From Deltaproteobacteria bacterium (GTDB lineage Bacteria > Myxococcota_A > Polyangia > Polyangiales > Ga0077539), in assembly GCA_016704445.1 (NCBI GenBank), contig JADJAE010000161.1, positions 62,001 through 126,000 of the forward strand: a stretch of DNA of 64,000 nucleotides, in the 5' to 3' direction. The translations under genes and the position numbers were made by a program. This document shows, one piece after another, positions 18,073 to 26,811 of the stretch; positions within the stretch are counted from its first letter, which is position 1; every line of letters begins with the position of its first letter. The notes beneath the pieces are model-generated. The model was given only the letters and a program-made list of their open reading frames with translations, had not been told where the DNA came from and searched no databases.

Positions 18073-18113
18073 GGCATGGTCGCAAACGGCTATCAGGCTG
18101 CAGTGACCATGCC
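18073..18113. promoter_or_regulatory. Nine-base perfect inverted repeat between divergent genes
   Basis: GGCATGGTC at 18073-18081 and GACCATGCC at 18105-18113 form a perfect 9-base inverted repeat with a 23-base centre, in the 291-base gap between the TPR membrane protein (minus, starts 18038) and the IPT lipoprotein (plus, starts 18330). Arm spacing of about three helical turns (32 bases, start to start) suits a dimeric regulator. The right part of the gap has no convincing promoter. Role is inferred from position alone. Confidence 0.4.
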
Positions 18114-18329
18114 ACGTCGCACAAGCCCCTGTCTCACCGAAATCGTTGTGACATTCGCGCCGCGGACGCCCGTCGGCGTGCATGTCTATGGAGTCCGGCT
18201 GCCGATGTTGCCATTGGCTCAATGGCACAAGTGGTTGCACGAATAGATGCCTCGCGCCATCGACGCTTGACCCTGTCAACGCCCCTCGACTAGCGTCCGC
18301 GGCGTTCGAACTGAGGAGGCGTTTCAACG

Positions 18330-18725
18330 ATGATTCGTGCGCTGCGCACTGTGCTGATGGCTTCGCTGCTCGTGTCCGCAGCCGCGTCGACGGGTTGCAA
18401 GAAGGACGGCGTGTTCTTCCAGAGCGTCAACCCCGCCTCCGGGCGTCCGAGCGGCGGCGAGGAGGTGCGCATCCGGGGTCATGGCTTCCGCGTCCTCGGC
18501 GGCCTGGAGATCAGGGTCGGTCCGAAGCCCGCCCAGAACGTCGGCATCGCCGACGACGAGACCATCGTCCTCACCACGCCCGAAGCGCGCGAGGCCGACC
18601 GCGGCCACCCCGTCGACGTGTACATCCTCACCAACGAGGGTCGCAGCATCGTGCTGCGCGGCGCGTTCACCTACCGCCGCGCCGCCGAGGGCGGCGGCGC
18701 CAACGAGCTGCAGCGCCGCCTCTAG
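18330..18725 (+). CDS. IPT/TIG-domain lipoprotein
   Basis: A 131-residue secreted lipoprotein. The signal ends SAAASTGC (Cys23), followed by KKDGVFF. The remainder is one immunoglobulin-like IPT/TIG domain: VNPASGRPSGGEEVRIRGHG, then ILTNEGRSIVLRGAFTYR, the standard start and end strands of that fold. A good Shine-Dalgarno (GAGGAGG) precedes the ATG. Single-domain IPT lipoproteins are frequent in myxobacteria; the binding partner is not known. Confidence 0.8.
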   Translation: MIRALRTVLMASLLVSAAASTGCKKDGVFFQSVNPASGRPSGGEEVRIRGHGFRVLGGLEIRVGPKPAQNVGIADDETIVLTTPEAREADRGHPVDVYILTNEGRSIVLRGAFTYRRAAEGGGANELQRRL

Positions 18726-18788
18726 GCGCGTCCGTCCAGCGCCGCGAAGGGCATCGAAGCCCCCCGCGGCGCCTTCCTCTCTCCCCGC

Positions 18789-20543
18789 TCAGCCCAGCGC
18801 GGCCTTCACCCTCGCGGCGATCTCGTCGGCCGCGCTCGCGATGTCGATGAGCTCGACGTCCTTCCCGCTGCGGGCCTTCAGCTCCACCTTGCCCTGCTCC
18901 AGGCTCTTCTTCCCGAGCGTCACGCGCAGCGGGATGCCCAGCAGGTCGGCGTCCTTGAACTTCACCCCGGGGCGCTCGTCGCGGTCATCGAAGAGCACCT
19001 CGACGCCCCGCGCGGTGAGCGCCGCGTAGAGCCCGTCTGCCGCGGCCACGGCCTCGGGCGTGGTGACCAGCGCCGAGAGCATCACCTGGTACGGCGCGAT
19101 GGACATCGGCCACATCAGGCCGTCGGCGTCGTAGCACTGCTCCGCCGTCGCCGCGACGAGGCGCGACACGCCGATGCCGTAGCAGCCCATCACGATGAGC
19201 TTCTCCGCGCCGCTCTCATCGAGGAACTTCGCGCCCATCTTCCCGGTGTAGTGCGTGCCCAGCACGAAGATGTGCCCGCCCTCGATGCCCTTGTACTCCT
19301 GCAACCCCGCGCCGCAGTCGGGGCACGAGTCGCCGCTCCCGACGGCGCGGACGTCCGCCACCTTCGCGCGCTCGCCGAGGGAAGAGAGGGCGTCGACCAT
19401 CGACACGTGCTGCCGGTGGAAGCCGCTCTTGTTGGCGCCGGTGACCACCTCCGTCACCTCGGAGACCTCGCGGTCGACCAGCACCTTCTCGACCCCGGCC
19501 GGCAGGTCGCGCGGGCCGATGTACCCGGCGTGCAGCCCGGCGGCCGAGAGCTCCTCGTCCTCCGCGGCGCGCAGCCAGGTGGCGGTGAGCTCGCGGGTGA
19601 GCGCGATCTCGTTGATGCGACGGTCGCCGCGCACGAAGACCAGCGCCATGCGCGGGGTCGATCCGGGCGCCTGGCCGAAGAGGTACACGCCCGCCTTCAC
19701 GGTCTGCGTGGCGGGTACCTTCAAGAACTCCGCGACCTCCTCGATGGTCTTCTTGTTGGGCGTCGCGACGTCGGACTCGCGCTTGCCCGACGCGGCGACG
19801 GCCGCCACGGTGGACGGCGCGTGCCTGGCGACGGCGGCCTCGACGTTGGCCGCGTACTCGCACGACGGGCACACCACGATGGCGTCCTCGCCGGTCTCCG
19901 CGAGGATCTGGAACTCCGCGCTGGTGTTGCCGCCCATCGCGCCGGAGTCGGCGGCGACGACGCGGTACTTCACGCCCACGCGCTGGAAGATCCGGTCGTA
20001 CGCGGCGCGCATGGTCTGGTAGCTCGCGAGCGCGCCCTCCTCGGAGGTGTCGAAGCTGTACGCGTCCTTCATCAGGAACTCGCGGCAGCGCAGCAGGCCC
20101 GCGCGGGGCCGCGCCTCGTCGCGGTACTTCCACTGGATCTGGTAGAGGTTCACCGGGAGCTGGCGGTACGAGCGCACGGCGCTGCGGACCATGTCGGTGA
20201 TGACCTCCTCGTGCGTCGGGCCGAGGTGGTAGTCGTTGCGCTTCTGGTCCTTCAGCCGGAAGAGCGTCGAGCCGAAGAGGTCCCAGCGGCCGGTCTCCTT
20301 GAAGAGCTCGGCGGGGATGAGGGCGGGGAGCATCACCTCCTGGGCGCCCGCGCGGTCCATCTCCTGGCGCACGATGCCCTCGACCTTGCGCAGCACCTTC
20401 AGGCCGAGCGGCAGGAACTCATAGATCCCGGCGCCCACCTGGCGGATGTACCCGCCGCGCAGCAAGAGCCTGTGCGACGGGTTCTTCCGCGCCTCGGCGG
20501 GGTCTTCACGCAGCGTGGGAATGAACGACTTTGAATAGCGCAT
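18789..20543 (-). CDS. proS: Prolyl-tRNA synthetase
   Basis: Charges tRNA-Pro. The start is taken at ATG 20543 (MRYSKSFIPTLREDPAEA), the conserved N-terminus; an earlier in-frame ATG would add an unlikely Arg-rich extension. The 584-residue protein is the bacterial form with a YbaK-type editing insertion (roughly residues 230-390, with TPNKKTIEEVAEFL and VRGDRRINEIAL). Class II motifs are clear: GPTHEEVITD, WKYRDEARPRAGLLRCREF, MKDAYSF, and the motif-3 region MGCYGIGVSRL, followed by the anticodon-binding domain. It is the last gene of the minus-strand run beginning at purB, separated from the Cys-rich lipoprotein by about 70 bases. Confidence 0.97.
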   Translation of the reverse strand: MRYSKSFIPTLREDPAEARKNPSHRLLLRGGYIRQVGAGIYEFLPLGLKVLRKVEGIVRQEMDRAGAQEVMLPALIPAELFKETGRWDLFGSTLFRLKDQKRNDYHLGPTHEEVITDMVRSAVRSYRQLPVNLYQIQWKYRDEARPRAGLLRCREFLMKDAYSFDTSEEGALASYQTMRAAYDRIFQRVGVKYRVVAADSGAMGGNTSAEFQILAETGEDAIVVCPSCEYAANVEAAVARHAPSTVAAVAASGKRESDVATPNKKTIEEVAEFLKVPATQTVKAGVYLFGQAPGSTPRMALVFVRGDRRINEIALTRELTATWLRAAEDEELSAAGLHAGYIGPRDLPAGVEKVLVDREVSEVTEVVTGANKSGFHRQHVSMVDALSSLGERAKVADVRAVGSGDSCPDCGAGLQEYKGIEGGHIFVLGTHYTGKMGAKFLDESGAEKLIVMGCYGIGVSRLVAATAEQCYDADGLMWPMSIAPYQVMLSALVTTPEAVAAADGLYAALTARGVEVLFDDRDERPGVKFKDADLLGIPLRVTLGKKSLEQGKVELKARSGKDVELIDIASAADEIAARVKAALG

Positions 20544-20613
20544 CGGTTTCGTAGGCCTCCGGGAGCGCGGGAACCTACGGAACCACCGCATCAAGTCAAG
20601 ACATCGCCGCCGC

Positions 20614-21228
20614 TCAGCGGGTCGCGCCGTCCATCGCAGCGACCGCTGCGTCGGGGTAGGCCCCCGCGTCGCCGAGGCCGCCGTCGTTCAGCCGGTCGCG
20701 CACCGTCACGCAGCGCCCCTCGGCCGAGCACGACGCCGTCACCGCCGCGCCGCAGCCACCACCACCGCCGCCGCCGCAGCGCGCCATGGTGCCGCAGCCG
20801 AGCGTCTGCCAGCGCTCGCGCAGCAGCTGCAGCCGCTCGTACTCCGGCGTGCCCGCGTTGATGAACACCTCGCACGCGCAGCAGAGCGTCTCGCACACCC
20901 GCGTCGCGCACTCGCCCTCCACGCTGCACGTCTGCGCGTAGCGCACCGCGGCGGCGTAGTCCTCGGAGACGGCCTGGCAGGGCCCGCCGAGGTCCCCCGG
21001 AGCGGCTGCGTCGGCGGTGCTCGCGATGTCGCCGAGCGGCGTGACGTCGACGGAAGGGATCACGTCGAAGCGCGTCGACACGTCCGTCACCGTCGCGTCG
21101 AGAGTCTCCTCGACCACCGCGTCGCGGGCGTCGAACCGGGGGACATCCTCCGGCGCCGGATCGGACCCGCAGCCCGCGAGCGCGAGCACGAGCGCAGCCG
21201 ACGTCGCGGAGGTCGGGGGCCACCTCAC
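20614..21228 (-). CDS. Cys-rich secreted lipoprotein
   Basis: A 204-residue protein with a lipoprotein signal (SAALVLALAGCGSD, Cys20), an Asp/Val-rich linker with DATVTDVSTRFDV repeats, then a Cys-rich domain with about ten Cys (AQTCSVEGECATRVCETLCC, GCGTMARCGGGGGGGCGAAV). The disulfide-type Cys spacing suggests an exported, folded domain. Its ATG overlaps the purS stop by four bases, so it is translationally coupled to a purine gene, an unexpected association. No family recognised. Confidence 0.65.
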   Translation of the reverse strand: MRWPPTSATSAALVLALAGCGSDPAPEDVPRFDARDAVVEETLDATVTDVSTRFDVIPSVDVTPLGDIASTADAAAPGDLGGPCQAVSEDYAAAVRYAQTCSVEGECATRVCETLCCACEVFINAGTPEYERLQLLRERWQTLGCGTMARCGGGGGGGCGAAVTASCSAEGRCVTVRDRLNDGGLGDAGAYPDAAVAAMDGATR

Positions 21229-21485
21229 GTCGCGGTCTTCCCCTCCGGACCGATGATCTCCACGGAGAAGTCCTCCATCACCGGGTTGGCGAGCAGCTTG
21301 TCGGCCGCATCGCGCAGCAGCCTCGGCGCGTCGGCCACGGAGTCGTCGAGCTCGACCTCGATCACCTTGCCCACGCGCACCTCGCGCACCCCCTGCAGCC
21401 CCAGCGCGTCGAACCCCCGGCGGATCGCCTCGCCCTGCGGATCGAGCACCTCGCGCTTCAGCGTCACCGTCACCCTGGCTCTCAT
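21225..21485 (-). CDS. purS: Phosphoribosylformylglycinamidine synthase subunit PurS
   Basis: An 86-residue protein typical of PurS, the small subunit that bridges PurQ and PurL in the FGAM synthase complex (step four of purine synthesis). The family pattern is clear: VTVTLKREVLDPQGEAIRRG, FDALGLQGVREVRVGKVIEV, and LLANPVMEDFSVEI near the end. It follows purC by 16 bases, in the minus-strand order purB-purC-purS. The partner genes purQ and purL are not in the window. Confidence 0.93.
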   Translation of the reverse strand: MRARVTVTLKREVLDPQGEAIRRGFDALGLQGVREVRVGKVIEVELDDSVADAPRLLRDAADKLLANPVMEDFSVEIIGPEGKTAT

Positions 21486-21501
21486 GGTCGTCGCTCCTCT
21501 T

Positions 21502-22478
21502 CTACAATCCGATGGCCGCGAGGGCCGCCTCGATGCGCGCCTGCGGGGGACGCAGGTCAGCCACGAAGGCCCGGCCCGTGATCCGCTCGAAGGCCTCGAC
21601 GTAGCGCCGCGCGGCCTCGAGCCGCACCTCGTCGGTGAGCGGCGGAATCTTACCGTCCCCGGTAAATCCCTGCGCCGAGAGCCAGCGCCGCACGTACTCC
21701 TTGTCGAGGCTCTCGGGCTCCTCTCCGCGCGCGTGCCGCTCGGCGTAGCTCTGCGCGTACCAGAAGCGCGACGAGTCGGGCGTGTGCACCTCGTCGATCA
21801 CCACGATGCCGCCGCCCCGGGACTCGGGCAGCCGGCCGAACTCGTACTTGGTGTCGACCAGCACCAGGCCCTGGCGGGCGCAGAGCGCCTGGCCCCTCGC
21901 GAAGAGCGCGAGCGCCATCTCCGACACCCGGGCCATGTCGGCCTCGGAGATCACCCCGCTGGCCACGAGCTCCGCCGCGGAGACGGACACGTCGTGGCCG
22001 CCCTTCGGGGCCTTGGTGCTCGGCGTGACGATCGCGTGGGGGAGCGGGTCGTTCTTGCGCAGCCCGTCGGGCAGCGGGTGACCGCAGAAGCTCCGCTCGC
22101 CGCGGGCGTACGCCGTCCACACCGAGGTGCTCGTGACGCCGGTGAGGTACGAGCGCACCACGACCTCGACGGGCAGCGGCGCGCACTCCCAGGCGAGCGC
22201 GACGTTGGGATCGGGCGACGAGATGAGGTGGTTGGGCGCGACGTCGGCGGTCTGCTCGAACCAGAACGCGCTGAGCTGCGAGAGCACCTGCCCCTTGAGG
22301 GGGATGGTGCCGAGCACCCGGTCGAAGGCGCTGATGCGGTCGGTGGTGACGAGCACCCGGCGGCCGTCGGGGAGGGTCCAGTTGTCGCGCACCTTGCCGC
22401 CGTAGAAGACCCCTAGCCGGGGCAGCTCGATGGACTCCAGCGGGTGCGAGAGCGCGGCACGGAGCGTGGCGTCGTCGA

Positions 22479-22482
<4 letters not shown>
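21502..22482 (-). CDS. purC: Phosphoribosylaminoimidazole-succinocarboxamide synthase
   Basis: SAICAR synthetase: joins CAIR and aspartate using ATP, purine step seven. From ATG 22482, 326 residues; this is the longer (yeast-like) form. Signatures include FYGGKVRDNWTLPDG (nucleotide loop), VTTDRISAFDRVL, VVRSYLTGVTSTSVW, LVDTKYEFGRL, IDEVHTPDSSRFWYA and FTGDGKIPPL. The start overlaps the purB stop by four bases (ATGA, 22479-22482), showing translational coupling. No oddities. Confidence 0.96.
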
Positions 22483-23783
<1,301 letters not shown>

Positions 23784-23930
23784 CGGCGCGGATGCTCTTG
23801 CCACATGCGCGGGGCGATGGGCAAAGCGATGTCTGGCTTCGCCTCCGAAGGAGCGGAGGGACGGAGGGCCCCCTTAGGGACGTCTCGCGTTGACACCACG
23901 CGGGCTGCGGTGTTGCGATCCCTGGGCGCC

Positions 23931-24911
23931 ATGCAGAGACCCCCGTGGAGGATCCTCGGTGACTCCTCCGAGATCGTGCTCACGACGCCGGTCGACGGCA
24001 GCCTGCCAGGCGCCGCGAGGCTCGACCCGCGCGAGGCCGAGCTGCAGCTTCGACGGCTGATCGGGCCGTCGTGGCGAGGCGCCGCGAGCTCGGGTCCGAT
24101 CGTCGACGCCGCCCGCTACGTGAGGGCGCACCACGCGCTGCGCCTGGGGGCGCTCACCGACGACCCGAGGCGCGTGGTGACCGAGGCGCTCGCTCGCGGA
24201 CTGCTGGTCGCGTGGCGCGTCGAGGTGCGGCGCCTGGCCGCGGGCGGCGGCGCGGGGGAGACCGCCGACGGACAGGAGATCGTCCCGGTCGGCGAGCTGC
24301 TGCGCAAGACGTGGATCGAGCTCGAGCTCACCGACATGGACGGCAACGCCATGCGGGGAGAGCGCTACTGGATCAAGCTCCCCGACGGCACCGTGCGAGA
24401 GGGCCTGCTCGACGAGCACGGCCGCGCGTACTTCGGCGACCTCGACCCGGGGTCGGCAGAGATCCGCTGGCCCGACCGCGACGGCGAGGCCACCGACCCG
24501 GAGATGCCGCTGGGGCAGCGCGCGATCGACGAGAGCGCAGGAGGCACCACGGCGGGGTCTCGCGCGGCCCCCAGGGAGCGCACCTGGGTGGAGATCGAGC
24601 TCCTCGACATGGCCGACCAGCCGGTGGCCTACGAGCGCTACTGGATCAGGCTCCCCGACGGCACCGTGCGCGAGGGGGTCCTCGACGCGATGGGCCTCGC
24701 GTACTTCGACGACCTCGACCCGGGCCAGTGCACCATTCGCTGGCTGGGGCGCGACGAGGAGGCGGCCTTCCTGGAGCCCGACGCGACCGCCCCCGGAGCG
24801 ACCGACCGGGTGGCCGCGCAGGTCGAGACCCTGGTGTCCGCGGCGCGGGAGGGTGCCCCCTTCTGCGAGGAGTGCGAGCGCGCCCGGCGGCAGCAGGAGG
24901 CCGCGGCCTGA
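23931..24911 (+). CDS. Protein with two tandem carboxypeptidase-regulatory-like beta domains, secretion-cargo context
   Basis: A 326-residue protein from ATG 23931. After an N-terminal helical region of ~125 residues there are two copies of a ~60-residue domain, starting near residues 127 and 218. Both share a core ERYWI(K/R)LPDGTVREG(L/V)LD followed by G-x-AYF-x-DLDPG and IRW-x-x-RD. Such short beta domains, with 'pass this value, return this shape' sequence, are typical companions of type VI secretion spike and effector genes in Polyangiales. A CxxC (CEEC) lies near the C-terminus. It ends 17 bases before the DUF4123 adaptor gene on the same strand. Role as spike extension or loading partner is inference. 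Confidence 0.6.
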   Translation: MQRPPWRILGDSSEIVLTTPVDGSLPGAARLDPREAELQLRRLIGPSWRGAASSGPIVDAARYVRAHHALRLGALTDDPRRVVTEALARGLLVAWRVEVRRLAAGGGAGETADGQEIVPVGELLRKTWIELELTDMDGNAMRGERYWIKLPDGTVREGLLDEHGRAYFGDLDPGSAEIRWPDRDGEATDPEMPLGQRAIDESAGGTTAGSRAAPRERTWVEIELLDMADQPVAYERYWIRLPDGTVREGVLDAMGLAYFDDLDPGQCTIRWLGRDEEAAFLEPDATAPGATDRVAAQVETLVSAAREGAPFCEECERARRQQEAAA

Positions 24912-24928
24912 GGCCACGGACGGAGCGC

Positions 24929-25525
24929 ATGGCCGAAGTCCCGATCGAACAACTGACGCAGCGCCTCTGGCCGAGAGGCGACGACGAGCACACCTACGCG
25001 CTGCTCGACGGCGCCCGCGACCCCGGGGTGCACCCCGCCCTCTCGGCCAGCGAGCTCGCGGCGCGCTGCCTGTACATCGGCGAGCTCGACCCCGCGCTCG
25101 CCCGGGTCGCTCCCTACCTCGTCCGGCTGACGAGGAACGCCCCCGCCACGCTCCGACTGCTCGAGGCCTCCTGGGGCGAGGCCTGGGGCGTCTTCTTTCG
25201 CTCGTCGGCCTCGATGGGCGCGCTGCACCGGCACTTCCGTCGGCTGCTCCGCGTGCAGGACGAGCGCGGCCGACGGATGCTCTTCCGCTTCTATGATCCG
25301 CGGGTGCTCAGGATGTACCTCCCGACCTGTCGGCCCGACGAGCTCGACCAGGTCTTCGGGCCGGTGGAGTTCTTCCTCCTGGAGGCGGAGGAGACGGCGC
25401 ACATCGTGGAGTTTCGCAACCAGCGCGGCGTGCTGGCGCAGAGCGAGGTGCGCTCGGAGAAGCGCCTCGCCTGGCTGGGCGACTACCTCCGCAAGAGCCG
25501 CGACGAGGACGCCCCGAAGGGCTAA
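24929..25525 (+). CDS. DUF4123 protein, type VI secretion effector adaptor
   Basis: A 198-residue protein with the DUF4123 hallmarks: an N-terminal YALLDGARDPGVHPAL segment, a middle SWGEAWGVFFRSSASMGALH block, and the diagnostic FRFYDPRVLRMYLPT plus ELDQVFGPVEFFLL. DUF4123 (Tap/TEC) proteins load cargo effectors onto VgrG spikes. It is co-directional with the duplicated-domain gene just upstream and converges, 3 bases apart, with a minus-strand set that includes a metalloprotease-like giant protein. No VgrG, PAAR or Hcp gene is in the window, so this is an orphan cargo locus. Confidence 0.85.
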   Translation: MAEVPIEQLTQRLWPRGDDEHTYALLDGARDPGVHPALSASELAARCLYIGELDPALARVAPYLVRLTRNAPATLRLLEASWGEAWGVFFRSSASMGALHRHFRRLLRVQDERGRRMLFRFYDPRVLRMYLPTCRPDELDQVFGPVEFFLLEAEETAHIVEFRNQRGVLAQSEVRSEKRLAWLGDYLRKSRDEDAPKG

Positions 25526-25528
25526 AGC

Positions 25529-26803
25529 TCAGCGGATGATCGTGCGGTGGGAGGCGTCGAACTCGGGGCCGATGCACACGAGTTCGCGCTCGGTGGCGAC
25601 GAAGATCTCCCCGGAGGTCGTGAGCACCGGGGCGGTCACGAAGACCTCGCCCGGTAGCTGAAAGAGCGTGGCCGAGCGGCCCTCGGCATCCATGATCCCG
25701 ACGATGTCGTCGACGGCGACCAGGAGCCATCCCTCGGCGGTGACCGAGGCCCTCGGGCGACCCTTCGGCGGCGCGAACTCCCAGAGCTGATCGCCCATCG
25801 GGCCGAAGGCCGTGATGCGGCTGTCGGTGACCACGAAGACCCGATGATCCGCCGTGATGATGGGCGGCACCCGGGTGTCGGCGGCGTCGTCGGGGAGGCG
25901 CACAGAGAACACCTGCTCGCCCTGGGCGTTGAGCATCCAGAGGCGGGGGCCCTCGCTCGTGCGGACGATCAGGTAGGCGCGACCGGCCTCGCCCAGGGAG
26001 ATCGCGCGGGGCTCGAAGGTTCCGCGGAGGAGCTGCTTCGTCGAGAGGTCGAAGCCCACCGTGAGGAGATGGTCCCGCCAGGCGACCACCACCCGGTCGT
26101 CGGACATCGCGGCGAACGCGTCGCCCGCGCACCCGACCTCCAGCGCTCCGGGCGTCTTCGCCGATCGCAGGATGCCCTCCGGGGAGGCGTCGACCGGCGA
26201 TCCCGGCTCGATCACCTCGACGGCGAGGCGGGTCGCCTGCTTGGGCTGCGCCTCGGGGTTGCCCGCGAACTCGACGCCGACGACGACCACGCGGGGGCCG
26301 CGCACGCCGACGAAGGGAAAGGTCGCGCCGTCAGCGAGGTGCAGCCCGTACGACCAGCGGGTGCGGCCCGTGTCGAGCGGCGCGGACACCAGGTACCCGT
26401 CGCTGTTGACCCACAGGAACGCCCGCTCGTCCGGCGAGATCACCATGGGGCTCGGCCCCGCCCGGCCCGCCCGTCGGGGGCTCCCGTTGAGGCCGAAGAG
26501 CTGCCACACCGGCGCCTGCACCAGGATCGCGTCGCGGTGCTGGAGCACGCTGTGGGCGCGGGTGTCGGGGCGCAGAGGCGACGCGAAGCGCTGGGCCCAG
26601 GTGACCGAGAGCGGGTCGCGGAGGGCCGCGTCGAGGCGGCTGTTCTGTCGGCCGTCGGCGAAGGGCTGGGTGGGCCCGGTCGGCGTGGCCCGCGGGGGCG
26701 CCGGGTCGAAGCGCTCTGGGTAGCTCGCGGCCCGGATGGGCTGGGGCTCGACCTCGCTCACCTCGGCGGGCTTCATGAACGCGATGCGCGAGAGGGTCGT
26801 CAT
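25529..26803 (-). CDS. Beta-propeller protein (PQQ-like repeats)
   Basis: A 424-residue protein from ATG 26803 without a signal peptide. The N-terminal ~110 residues are polar and Pro-rich. From there run repeated four-strand blades: MVISPDERAFLWVNSDGYLV, FVGVRGPRVVVVGVEF, RVVVAWRDHLLTVGFD, RLWMLNAQGEQVFSVRLP, RVFVVTDSRITAFGPMGDQL, WLLVAVDDIVGIMD, EIFVATERELVCIGP. The pattern is that of PQQ-type propellers used as binding platforms. It follows the giant metalloprotease-like gene by 8 bases and so probably belongs to the same transcript; an accessory or immunity-like role is possible but unproven. Confidence 0.65.
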   Translation of the reverse strand: MTTLSRIAFMKPAEVSEVEPQPIRAASYPERFDPAPPRATPTGPTQPFADGRQNSRLDAALRDPLSVTWAQRFASPLRPDTRAHSVLQHRDAILVQAPVWQLFGLNGSPRRAGRAGPSPMVISPDERAFLWVNSDGYLVSAPLDTGRTRWSYGLHLADGATFPFVGVRGPRVVVVGVEFAGNPEAQPKQATRLAVEVIEPGSPVDASPEGILRSAKTPGALEVGCAGDAFAAMSDDRVVVAWRDHLLTVGFDLSTKQLLRGTFEPRAISLGEAGRAYLIVRTSEGPRLWMLNAQGEQVFSVRLPDDAADTRVPPIITADHRVFVVTDSRITAFGPMGDQLWEFAPPKGRPRASVTAEGWLLVAVDDIVGIMDAEGRSATLFQLPGEVFVTAPVLTTSGEIFVATERELVCIGPEFDASHRTIIR

Positions 26804-26811
26804 GCTCGGCC

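Noticed and set aside
18223..18239. Sigma-54-like promoter (TGGCAC then TTGCA) before the IPT lipoprotein
   Set aside because: The spacing between the two elements is six bases rather than the strict five, and no enhancer-binding site is visible.
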